This document shows, piece after piece, positions 34,913-46,422 of a stretch of 64,000 nt of DNA. The notes under the pieces were generated by a model, which worked only from the letters and a program-made list of their open reading frames with translations, was not told the DNA's origin and made no database searches. A program made the position numbers and the translations under genes. The stretch comes from Zygnema cylindricum (lineage: Eukaryota > Streptophyta > Zygnematophyceae > Zygnematales > Zygnemataceae): contig JBBHKE010000403.1 in the NCBI GenBank assembly GCA_037447655.1, positions 221,829 to 285,828 of the forward strand, written 5' to 3'. Position 1 is the first letter of the stretch, and each line of letters begins with the position of its first letter.

Positions 34913-35060
34913 TAAATTTTACGGCTTATTTTTATCCTACAGCCTAGGCTTATCCTACAGCTTAACCTTAAATCCTACAGCCTAACCCTAAATCCTACAG
35001 CCTAACCTTAAATCCTGCAGCCTAACCCTAAATCCTGCAGCCTAACCTTAAATCCTACAG
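34913..35060 (+). repeat. Telomere-like short tandem repeat upstream of the Crypton
   Basis: Seven or so units of about 19-20 bp with the core CCTAACCCTAAATCCTACAG, drifting between CCTAACCTTAA and CCTAACCCTAA. It ends about 175 bp before the chosen start codon of the recombinase gene. Confidence 0.8.
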
Positions 35061-35234
35061 TTTTGTATTTCTATTTTTGTATTATTTTTCTTGTTTTTAT
35101 TTCATCTTTTTTTATTCCTTTACTTGTTTTCTTTAAACTCTTTGCTTTTAAATTAAACTTTTTAAATATTTTTCTTATTGTTTTTGTTTTATTATGTTTA
35201 TTTCTTTTTCTTCTTCATAAAAATTTTCTTTTCA

Positions 35235-38200
35235 ATGTTTTCTTGGCGTAAAGGAATTTTCCAAATTTTACCTAGAATTGTATCAGGGCTTACATTTGGA
35301 AACTGTCAAAAAATTGTTCATTTAGAAGATGACGATAACAATGTAGGAATAAATAACCCCCCACAATATACTGAATCAGATAGAGCACGAATCATCAAAG
35401 ATACATTAAAAAAACGTAATCCAAACACAGAATTAGCTTATCGAGTTGGTTTAAATCGGTATGCAAATTTTTGGGAGGCACAAGGACACCCCAATGTAGC
35501 TATTACACCTGATGGGGTTATAGGACTATTAGAGAACAACAAAGATAAAAGTTATACCACACTCATACAATGGGTGAAAGGTCTCCAAGACTCATATAAA
35601 ACGCAATTAGCCATAAAAGGAGGGGGTGGTAAAAGCCTTAGAGACAACAATATTATCCAAAAACTTTTACAAGAATCTAAAAAAAATACATCAAATTTTA
35701 AAAAAAATAACCATGAAGACCGCCAAGAAGGCATACGAGAAGCCTATTCTCTCGAAGATTACAAAGGTTTTTCAACATTTTGGTTGGAGTTGGCGGAAGG
35801 AAAGCACAAAGAAAAAAAATTGGGGATGGAACCATACACCAGCATTCAAGTGAGGTATGAATTGATAAAAATACGAAATCTTGTATTCCATGTTTTTTAT
35901 TTATGTTGTTTTTTACTTTAGTTTTTTACTTTACAATTTATTTTATTCGGTGTGTTATGGGCAATTTTTATTTTTTTGACAAGAGTAATACATTCTTTTA
36001 AAAGCTTCCATTATATTTGTAACATTGTCATTTTTTACGTTTGTGTTATTTTGTTTATTATTTTTGTCATACATTTTTTGGGTTTTTTGATTAAATATGC
36101 ATTTTCGTCAAAGAAAGCTTTCACTATTTTTGTAACATTGTCATTTTTTGTCTCTTCGATCGTTTGTTTTTGTCTTTTGTAGGAGTCAATTTATTATGAA
36201 CCATGCGTGTCTCAGTCGTGGCGATGATTCCCGAAATGCTCAGTTAGCGGATGTTTTTTCGTATGATCTTCCTTATCTTGGGCCGGACAAGGGTTATGTT
36301 TTGGCGATGGTTACAAGAAATGGGAAAACTAATACAGTAAGTAATCTTTAAAAACTGGAGCTTTAACGAAATTGTGTATTTTTTTTATATTTCGTACATA
36401 ACGTTAAATCAAATTTTACTAATTTTTTAGGGTTTCTTTTATGGTATTTCTTATCCGCAGAATGGTCGTGCAGAATTTATTGGATGCATGCGCCACTTGG
36501 ACTTTCTTATTTGTCCGGTAGGTGCTGTGGCCCAACAGTTTTTTTGGAGGTGGGAATTAGCTACAAATAAAAACGCAGTTCCCAAATTTACGACGAAACA
36601 AACTTGGTATGGGGAACCCTTCACGGAAGGGAGAGTTCTAGCGAAAGATGAAGAAGGAAAAGAAACACCGTTCATGCAGCCTCTTTGCTATAATACACAG
36701 TTTCAGTACATAAAAAAAACATTCAAAACCAAAAATATTTCCTTATCACATAAAACCCATGCTGGACGTGGTCAAGGAGCGACAATGTTGGCAACCGGAG
36801 GGTGCGTTTTTGTAAACTTATCATTTCATTTGATTTTTTCATGCATTTATTTTAAATAATCAAGTTTTGTTATGTATGTTTTAATTTTCCAAATTTGATT
36901 TTTCTTTATGGTAAATATTTCAGTGCTGATCGAGAAGCCATCAAAGTGATGGGACGTTGGACGTCCGACCATTTTTCGTATTCGTATGTCACGGATTTGC
37001 CGACGGACATTCTACTTCAAGCTTCCGGCCACGAAAACAACACCAGAAAATATTTTCTACCACGTTCCAGAGTGAAACCCCCTACTACTCTTTGTGCTAT
37101 GTTTTGGCCGTGGGTCGAAACGGCATATGCTGAGCTGCCAACGGTATGTTTAAAACAATTCTCATCATTTATATCATTAAACTTTGTGTTGAGTAATATT
37201 TTCTGTTTTATGTTCGTCACATTTCCTTTATGTTATTCCACTTTTTGTTATATGTATATTGGTTTTTGTTCTATATTTTGACCTTTTTTTTTGTTTTTTT
37301 TTTTAATTTCGTTTTTTTTTTGTCTTTTTAATTGTTTTTTCTATGTTTTCAATTGTTTTTTTTTTTTAAGTTGTTTTTCATACATATACATATTTTTTAG
37401 TGATAATTTGTTTTCCTCTATTTGTTTTTTTTATTTTTTTTTTCTTTCCTTCTCCCATTTTTTTTTCTTTTTTTTTCTCTCTCCGTCATATTATTTTTTT
37501 GTTTTATATCTAATAAATTATTCTTCTATTAAAAACATACAAATGTTTTTTTGTGCAGAAAAATGCTCGAGCTCCAAAATCAGAACGAGATTTAAGCGCC
37601 CAAAATTTTCTTCAAACTATGTTATGGCTAAAAACCGTGTTTTTACAAGATCATGTTTTTTTCCAAGATTTATTTCCTGATCTTCCCATCTTCAAACACA
37701 AACTATTCCAATCACATTTATGGTTGTCGTTCAAAGATGAAGTCAAAAAAACTTGTTTTGAAGCATCACACATGTGGGCTTCAATTGCAGATGCCGAAGC
37801 AAATGTGCCGATCACTATCTCACAGGTGGGAAAATCAGTCGATTCGCTATTCATGTGGAGTCAAACTTGTGGAAGAAAAATTGATTTTATTGCCGAAGAA
37901 ATGTGTTATGTAAAAGAGACAGTTTCGAGTTTGGAAGACAAAATGTGTCATATAGATGAGAACTTAAAAGAGAAAATGTGTAATATAGAAGAGAAATTAA
38001 CCCATATTACGCAAATGATGAACGGTCACGGAGAGGCGTTGTATGAAAGACAACCCTTTCAAAATCACCATAGACCAGATCAAAACAGACCATCAGAAGG
38101 TGAATCGTCTATGGGAATCGGGACTCCTGACCATAATCCTCTTCAAACTGAAGGCGACCGAGATGAAACCCATGTAGACACGGCAAGAACAACTGAAGAA

Positions 38201-38545
38201 TTTGCACCTCCTGTTCCATCAAATGAAAACTCGAATCAAGTTCCTTTGATGACACAAATTGGGGCTCGACTGCACACGGTCAAAGATGTGTGGGAAGCAT
38301 ATAACGATGGTATAGGTGGACTCCCTTCCATCGCGAAATTGGAAAAAAGTGGAACTAGTTGGAGGAAAGGAGAATCTCGGATGTTTTATAATTGGAACGT
38401 CATCTTGGTAGAAGTTAAAAGAATAGCAAAAGTGAATAAAGTATCATTGAGTACGGCATTAGACACATTGCACGATCGTCAATGCGCGAACAAATGGAGT
38501 CTGCGGGACATATCAAGAAGATTAGCGACCGAAAACAAAAAATAG
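35235..38545 (+). CDS. Crypton tyrosine recombinase with coiled coil and GCR1_C-like domain
   Basis: Five exons, 35235-35854, 36183-36336, 36431-36801, 36924-37143 and 37559-38545, join in frame with consensus GT/AG ends to 783 codons. Residues ~60-207 form the core-binding region. The catalytic domain has Ser-Arg-Gly-Asp-Asp-Ser-Arg (Arg219), Lys-Thr-Asn (256-258), Cys-Pro-Val-Gly-Ala (286-290), His368-Ala-Gly-Arg371, Gly-Arg-Trp394 and Tyr403 in Ser-Tyr-Val-Thr-Asp-Leu-Pro. These are the Arg / His-x-x-Arg / Trp / Tyr set of tyrosine recombinases, in the context typical of Cryptons. A heptad-like coiled coil with repeated Lys-Met-Cys follows, then a hydrophilic linker. The last ~88 residues (696-783) resemble the GCR1_C DNA-binding domain carried by fungal and oomycete Cryptons. 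Cryptons move as DNA circles by site-specific recombination. The start was chosen at 35235 because upstream in-frame codons are T-rich intergenic. No stop or frameshift was found. Confidence 0.85.
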
Positions 38546-38959
38546 CTAAATTGAAGTTTGCGGAACTTTTTGGGCATTTGTTATAAATGCGTTTTTTTTT
38601 AGTTTTTCAAACTTTGTAGAAACATATAATGTTTATTTAAGCTGATTTTTTTAGAAATTCAAACTCGCGTAATGTGTTTGCTTATAGTTTTATTATTTTA
38701 GGGTCATTGTATGTTTATGTTTTATTTGTTTTTTTATTTTATTTAGTACAGACCTTAAAATTGCATTACCTTTTTTTTTTTCGATAAAAAAAAAACGTGT
38801 AACCTTTAATGTTGTCGAAGTTAATGTTTTTTGTATTCTATTTCACAAAAAATCCAATTTCATTAGTATTCACAATATTTGCTGTCTAATGTGTTTTTAT
38901 CATCAAGTTGGATATATTCTACAGACACTAATTCTATGTGTATATGATTTTATTTTTAT
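38546..38959. other. 3' flank of the Crypton gene
   Basis: AT-rich, no gene. Probably the 3' untranslated and terminal part of the element. I could not fix its end: Cryptons lack inverted repeats, and the short direct repeats at their ends cannot be told from chance here. Confidence 0.4.
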
Positions 38960-39985
38960 TATTTTTATCGACAATTACGTTAGGTTGAAAATTTTTGGTT
39001 AATGATTTTTTGTTTATAAAACAAACTATAACTTAACTCAAAACAAATATAGCTTATCTATCATGGTCGATGAAAAATGTAGGCATTGTGTTTATCAAAC
39101 ATAATATGCTTGAAACATTGTAAGATAGAAAAACAAAAACATCGATCGCAGGGTTAAAATTTGTTATATTGTTTGTTTTGTGATACTACAAAACAAAATA
39201 GAAGCAATGACTAACAATTCGCATCCTTTATTTGGTTTTTTTTTATACATGCGTTTTGTCGAATATTTAATCGGATATTTCATTTCATTATTTTTATCAA
39301 CGATTATGTTAGATCAAAAAAATTTAGTTAATATATTTGGTATATACAACAAACTATAACGTAACACAAACGAAATACAGTTTCTCTATTATGGTTGATA
39401 AAAATGGAAGTCTTTTTATTTTGTGTATGGTTGATAAAAAATGAAGTCGTTACACTTTGTCAAACTTAATAAGGTTTGAAACATTCTAAGATACAAAAAT
39501 CAGTGTATCGATCGTGGGAGTAAAATTCCTACAATTTTTCCTTTTGTGGTACTATGAGAGAAAATTAAAGCAACGGCTAAATATTATCATCGTTTATTTG
39601 GTTTTTTTTTTATAAATGCCTTTTGTGGAATACTTAATCCGGTATTTCATTATTTTATCAACAATTACGTTAGTTCAAAAAGGTTAAGTGAATGTTTTTG
39701 ATTTATGTATAACAAACTATAACTTAACACAGACCAAATAGAATTTCTCTATGATGGTCGATTAAAAATATAGTCGTTGTGTTTATCAACCTTAAAAGGC
39801 TTGAAACATTGTAAGATAGCAAAAACGATAGCATCGACCGTGGGAGTAAAATTTGTTCTACTTTTTGTTTAGTGATACTGTAAAACAAAATAGAAGCTCG
39901 ACTAACTATTCTCATCGTTAATTTGGTTTTCTTTTTGTTATAAATCCCTTTTGTCCAAGATTTAATCGGATAACTAATGTATTTT
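38960..39985 (+). repeat. Three diverged tandem ~340-bp units
   Basis: Units start near 38967, 39295 and 39656, each with TTATCRACRATTAYGTTAG. Each then runs through ACAAACTATAAC, TGGT(C/T)GATGAAAAA, GAAACATTGTAAGATA, a GATCGNNGGAGTAAAAT block and TTTATTTGGTTTTTTTTT...TAAATGCCTTTTGT. Identity is partial. No coding potential. The array lies directly downstream of the Crypton gene. Confidence 0.75.
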
Positions 39986-40225
39986 TTTTAGTATTTATGT
40001 TATATTATATATAAATGTTGCATTATATTACGATTAATGCATAACAATATATTTAATTGAGCAACATTAAAAATATATTGGCGAAGGGGACCAAAAAAAT
40101 AATTAATTAAAACAACCTTATGGCCGCTAAGGACCAACCGACCAGCCGGCAGATAATTGAGTGATTAACTACTCTATTTTAAGTAGCAGCGTATCGAAGA
40201 GATTGACGATATAGGCGTAATGGTA

Positions 40226-40600
40226 CACCGCCAATCGCTATTAGGGTAGTGTACGCTAATTCCGTCCCGCTTTTTTTTTATTATTCTCAAATAGCGTAGT
40301 TTATTCTATTTTTTTGTTTACTCTATTTAGGGTTGTTTTCCAAGTACCGTACAAAACGAAAGTACGTTGACTTGTCTCTTAAATAGAGTGGTGTACAGTC
40401 AGTATCAGACCGTACATAAATGTACTTTTTAAATTTAAAAACTACAATATATTAGTTTGAGTAACCGCGGACGCATGAGAATGTGCGTTCTAAAAAATGA
40501 AAAATATCAAGTCGTGAAAAATCCCGTTCGCACATATTAGTCCGACAGCCGCGATTCGACAGTGTGAACGTACATGTAGTTAAATTTTAAATCGTTCGTT
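40226..40600. mobile_element. Mariner-like MITE of the ~540-bp type, right end missing
   Basis: Left terminus CACCGCCAATCGCTATTAG preceded by TA. The interior shares the GTACGTTGACTTG...CGGACGCATGAGAATGTGCG type of sequence with the 47165, 47959 and 50497 copies. No complementary right terminus was found before the microsatellite at 40716. Confidence 0.6.
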
Positions 40601-40715
40601 TGAGGTATGGTAAAGGAAAAGTAAAGCAACGTATAACTAATTATTAGATTTTGTATGTTTATTTTTTCAAATGCTTTTTTACACAATGTTGTTTAAAATT
40701 ATTACAAAATTATGT

Positions 40716-41160
<445 letters not shown>

Positions 41161-41162
<2 letters not shown>

Positions 41163-41569
41163 TTTGTTAATTTATATCATATTTAGTGTATGTTATATGT
41201 TATCACTATATTAGATGTTATATATATTAAATTTCATTATATTATATTATATCTTTTTATATATTGTTATATTATATTGTATTGTAATGTGTATTAAAAT
41301 GTTGCAAAAATTTAACGATAGATTAATTTTATTCGACTAAATAGATTAATAAACAGACTGATTAAAATAATAGTATCGGTAATGAGGTTTAAACGCCCTA
41401 AGTGGTACACTGTCATAAAATTAAAATCGTATCGGTAATAGGGTCGGAGTAATAGGGTAACGACAACATTTTGTTTTCTTAGTGTTTTATTTCATTATTT
41501 TTTTAAGGGGAGGAATAATTGGTTTTTTTTACATAAAATTGAAGCGCTTTAAAAAAATTGAAGCATTTG
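41161..41569. other. Intergenic, no gene seen
   Basis: AT-rich sequence adjoining the microsatellite. Nothing recognisable. Confidence 0.5.
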
Positions 41570-41835
41570 AACATCGGCCGTCGCTGAACGGCCTATTTAT
41601 CTGGTTGCGTCCTCCCGCGAGACGTCGTACGCTGCCAGCTAGGACAGGTATACCTGGCCCGGTGACGTATTCGCGGGCCAATTCCAAATGTGTCGAACCG
41701 GCATCCGCGGGAGTCTCCGCGAGGTTATCCGGCGGCCGACGTTATTCTCCTCGACCCTCCGCGAGTCTCCTCGTTTCGGCCTGTACCGGCCGTCTGCCGC
41801 CGTTTGCTCTCCGCGCGAAGCAGTATACCGTAATA
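41570..41835. other. GC-rich, CpG-rich island
   Basis: About 265 bp with strikingly high GC and CpG content inside AT-rich DNA, with repeated CTCCGCGAG and GGCCGNCG words. Both strands are open for more than 70 codons, as expected for stop-poor GC-rich sequence, but no family is recognisable. It lies about 370 bp upstream of the predicted gene at 42206 and could be its promoter region or a captured fragment. Confidence 0.5.
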
Positions 41836-42205
41836 TAGCTCGAAAGAAACGAAACTGCAGAAATTTCAATATAGAAGTAAAAACATTGTCCTATGTGAGT
41901 GGAGAATAGGAAAATAACTGGCAGAAATTTTGAAAGTTTGAAACATTACCATAGGCAGAACAAAAAAAACAGAAAAATTGTTCAAATTTCAAACTTTTTA
42001 AATTTTAAAAAATCTATCGAAATACAAGCTGGAAAAAGAAACCATACTGCAAGAATTTAAATTCAAATAGATTATCGATTCAAATTAAAATTCAATTCAA
42101 GTAGAAAGCCGTCTCTTTTTCATGTGCATTTTAACATTGTTAGACCTAAAAACTTCTTAACTTGTAATCCTCAAAATTAGTTACAAGCGGAAAGATAACT
42201 TTAGG

Positions 42206-44562
42206 ATGTCTCCGGCAGTGACCAGAGAACCGTTTAATAAGAAAACCGTTAAAACCGCCGTTAGCAAGTCAAAACATAGCCAAGATATTAAGTATTTTGG
42301 AGAGGAGTTTCCAGATTTCACGGATGTCTCGACAATATCTAATCGGGGAGGAAACAACGAACAGCTCACTCGCTCAGACTCTGCAAAGTTTCTGCAAAAA
42401 GAGTTAAAGCGTCAAGGTTCTTCTCTCCTTTATGTGATTCCAGAGTGTGTGAACGAGCAAGAGCTTTCTCCCAGGATTAAATCATCATCGTCAAAATTTA
42501 AGGAGAGGACTAAAACGTCGGCTTTTGTGACGAATGTATTCATACAAAGCAACAGTAAGAAAAACGAGGACACAGATAAGAATATTGTTTTTTTTTCCTT
42601 TGTCGACGAATATTGTTCAGGGGCTGGCTTACTCACAGCAGTTTCCATTACCAGTCTCAAAGAATGTGGAAAAAAATGCCATTTCTGTGCCAACCAATAT
42701 CTTTCAGGAACCTGTATTCACAATACACCCCCCTATACAGTCACCTGCAAATGTATGTTACAATCTTCCTATTGACGTCACTGCCAGTAAACTGACAGGC
42801 TCTTTCGCAAACTCAATGAACGATTCTTGTCCTACAAGAGCAAAAAGGTTGAAATTCAGCACAAATTTGCTTCAGAATATTGACAGTACTTGCAGTGGAA
42901 ACAAAAGTGCGCAGAAACTTGAGGCTAAAATAGGCAGCAGCGTACCATCAGTTGAAACAAATTTACGACCCGTTCAAAATGTGTACATCCAACAAAAATT
43001 TGCTAAGAAAAATGCTGAGAAAACACAACAAACTCGAGGAAAAGGAACAATACCGTCAACAAACCAGCCGAATTCATTTCAGCGAACAAAGCCAGCCGTA
43101 AATTTGAAGGCAACTGCAATGTTGTCAAGTTGTAACGAACAGAAGGTCGCAAATTTAATCAAAGAATGGGATCAGAAAAAATGTAAACAAAGAAAGTCGG
43201 GAAGTTCATCGTGGCCGAAGTTGACGATTGCAACCAAAAACTGTTCGTTCTTTGTTTCTCTCTTAGCTATCGGTTTCCTTGCTTTTACAGGTATGCCAGA
43301 TTTTACTGACTTGCACCAATTGCATGGTCTCGATTTAATGCATCTGATTTCTATTCGCGAAGATGATTTTTATCCTACCAAACGAGAAAATCGGCAAATT
43401 TGTAGTATCTTTGGCGGCGCTGTTCGATATAGGATTCATTATTAATGTCATAAGCATGGCATTCCATTCTTCTGAAGAGCATAAGCATGACATTCCATTC
43501 TTATAGAGAGAAGTATTTTCTTGGTGCTCTATAAGTTATACCTTGTTTCCTTACTATGTAGTTGGGAGCTGATTCAGTTTCAGCAAAAACTACGCTGGCA
43601 CGTGTGACGTGATACAAAACTATTTGAATGTATTCTCTTGCAGGAATATTGGCCCTCGTATCTGCTGTTTTATTTCAAGGATTGAAAACAGATTGGTTTC
43701 AGGAAGGTTGGAGCTGTAACGCAGCAATATCAGCATTAAGTGCTTTAGAATTTATGTCGGAGTCAATGTCAGGGTAAGCAATCTGACGTCAACTAACAAG
43801 TCACTTGTCGGGTCCATTGAAGGTATTTATCAGTAATTATTGTTTAGTACAGGATGCTTTTCATTTAACTTGCTAGCATACTGACAAATCTACACGGCTT
43901 GGGATGGAAAAGGAATCTTGTCATTCAGTTATAAATTGCTAACCTACTCCAATGGCCTTGAATCTTAGCTCTATAATTTTTCACTTTGCCCGTGTGTAAG
44001 AGGATGAGAAAAAAAATTATGCTTTACTGCGCATCTGTTCCAAATTAGCCAAATGTACGGAAATTAGTCCGGAGTCTGCATCTACATTGCTGGCAATGTA
44101 ATGTATGGACACGAGCTCAAGATATATGTACATGTAATATACTGTACGGATATCTGGTGCATTTACGTGCAATGTGATATACAGGTATTCAGTGCGCAGT
44201 CTATATCTACATTACAGTCTGAAAAGGTCACGTGACTTGTCTCAAACAACATCGATTTTGGCACTGTTGGTGGTTTGGTATCTCGGTTAGTATAATTGAA
44301 ACCTCCCTCAACAATTACATTTTGACTCATTCACGTGCGTATGGTATTGATTTGAGATAGCTCTTGTCATTATAACTTTTTGCTTCAAATTTTGTTCAGG
44401 ATGATGGACAAGGTAGAAATTGCAAATATGGCGAGTGAAGATTGTTTGCTTTTAGCAACTGGTGTCGGTATTTCCACAACGTCAATCACAATATTGCTAC
44501 TTTTATCGATCGTGAAAGTAGCAAATTCTTTTGTGAAACCAGGCAAGATTATCAACCCGTAG
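42206..44562 (+). CDS. Predicted membrane-associated protein, unknown family
   Basis: Four exons fit in frame with GT/AG ends: 42206-42554, 42655-43290, 43644-43773, 44400-44562 (425 codons). The first intron (99 bp, GTAAGA...TTACCAG) is inferred from the shift between two long open frames. Residues 1-300 are Ser/Lys/Asn-rich and hydrophilic, probably disordered. Across the exon 2/3 junction lies a hydrophobic run (Phe-Phe-Val-Ser-Leu-Leu-Ala-Ile-Gly-Phe-Leu-Ala-Phe, then Ile-Leu-Ala-Leu-Val-Ser-Ala-Val-Leu-Phe). A second is near the C-terminus (Ile-Thr-Ile-Leu-Leu-Leu-Leu-Ser-Ile-Val). The protein would be anchored by two to three C-terminal helices with a long soluble N-terminus. I do not recognise it and assign no function. 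Confidence 0.6.
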
Positions 44563-45645
44563 TACCAGTTTTTTATTGGAATATTTGATAATGGCTCATG
44601 AAGTAAACAATCACAGCATATAATAGGTTCGGAAGAGTTTACCTTTGTGATCACAATTGTCAAATCGGCACATGCATATAAGTAAACGATAATAAATATT
44701 TCAATAACATATTCATTTCTGAGCACATTGCATGGTTAAGCAATCTGACAGTTTTATGCAATTGGAACATTGAAATTATCAAAGTTGGAATTTACCTGTA
44801 GTAAGGTAGCTCCTACTATTTACATCACTTTCATCAAAGCGACTTTCCAAATTTTAATAATCATTGATTGAATTTTAAATTTGATGTAATCTAATCACAT
44901 TTTTATTGTTTGGCCTTCACGCACAACATAAATTCATGAATATCTGAACTTAAAAACGAATACTAAAGCAGGATAGAGAAGGAGAGAGAGAAGGAGAGAG
45001 AGAGCAACTAGAATAATGTAAAGCGATTAGAAGAGTGAGCATCCACTAAATAAAACTAATATTGGATGTGTTTTAGAAATATCCTTCACTATGGGAGATA
45101 CTTTCACCAAATCTCACTATTCTTGTGTTTGTTTTGAGGGTTATAGGTAAAAAAAACAAAGACGTTTTGTACAATTCAAAAATACAGGCTAAACCCAGAT
45201 CTCCACCCTCCACCTTTTTTACCAGCCAGCTCTATCCCCGACTTTCCTTTAGGACAACGACTGAGTGTATTTGCCAATTTAAAAACTAATCCTCCTATGA
45301 AAAGAGTTTCTCAAGAACTAGTGTGGAAGCTTTGGAAAGGAGGAAGAGTGGAGGTTATTTATGGAAGTCCTCCAAACTACGAAATCCGAAACCAAGGGGT
45401 TACATTTTCATAATAATAACAATACAACCAACGTATCGTCATGGACAGAGAACAACTTTGAAAAGGTAATTTAAAAAAATAAATGATAAAGTTTGTAAAA
45501 AAAGTGCGACGGAAGCTCGTTTGAGTACGACGGAGAAGCGAAAGGCAAAACATCAAAACAAAAATGTATTTGAACAAACAGTTAAAGGATATTTTTTGTC
45601 ATTCTTCACTTCATCTGTCACAATTCTTCGTACACGTCTACGTAA
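44563..45645. other. Intergenic, ending in a dispersed repeat
   Basis: No gene. A short (GAGA) patch at about 44975-45003. The last 45 bp (from about 45601) match 24776-24812 and form the left half of the target interrupted by the next element. Confidence 0.5.
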
Positions 45646-46422
45646 AGGTATGTCCCCATGTACTTGTAACTTAGCGATGTACTTTGTATTTTAGCGCGGA
45701 TCCGCCGGATCAGGTTTTCAGTGTCCATATGTCTAAAAGGACGAAATCGTAACTTACGTTTGTAACGATTGTATACGTCGACAATACTTGTGACGGCTGT
45801 CAAGGTCTACAATCTGTGGTCGCGCGATATTTTTTGGAACTGCTTGTGACGCCGCATGTCTTACCGTGACATTGTAGACGTACCGCCTTTCAGCCTGTGT
45901 TGTTTCACGGTTGAAGACGAGGCGCTTTGCCTTTGCGTCTCCTATCCAGTCGACATGATATGGCATCGGAATTTGAAGACCCCTGCAAAAAAGAAATCTG
46001 TACTGGACGAAAACAGACAAAACCAAACAAATTGTGTACTTTTCTTCGTCGTATTCAAACGCAAACGGACAAAACATAGTGAATTCTATACTTTTCTTTG
46101 TCCTTGGAAATCATGTGAAAATTTTCGAAAATTACAGCACGTGCGAATATATGTTCCTATTTGTTTATCGAAAATACCTAGTTTTAAAACACATCGCGCA
46201 TGTGTTTTAAACGTAAGGTTGAAGATGACGTTTTTTGTCGTGGAAGTGGGTCGAAAAACACAATACGACAAATTTTCATACATCCTAAATTCGAGGATGA
46301 CGCAAATTGTACTCTACAAATTTGGGATTCCTTCATACGATTGCAACTTAGGCAGTACGGCACTAAGTTTTACAATAAAACGACAAAAAAAAACCGTTAC
46401 TTATGCACATGGGGACATACCC
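45646..46422. mobile_element. PIF/Harbinger-like non-autonomous element, 777 bp, TAA TSD
   Basis: Inverted termini AGGTATGTCCCCATGTAC and (complement) GGGTATGTCCCCATGTGC, flanked by TAA on each side (45643-45645 and 46423-46425). The unfilled site is present in the window at about 24809 and 32812, where CTACGTAAGTCACTTTTTT is uninterrupted with a single TAA. Insertion and TSD are therefore demonstrated directly. No long coding frame. Confidence 0.9.
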
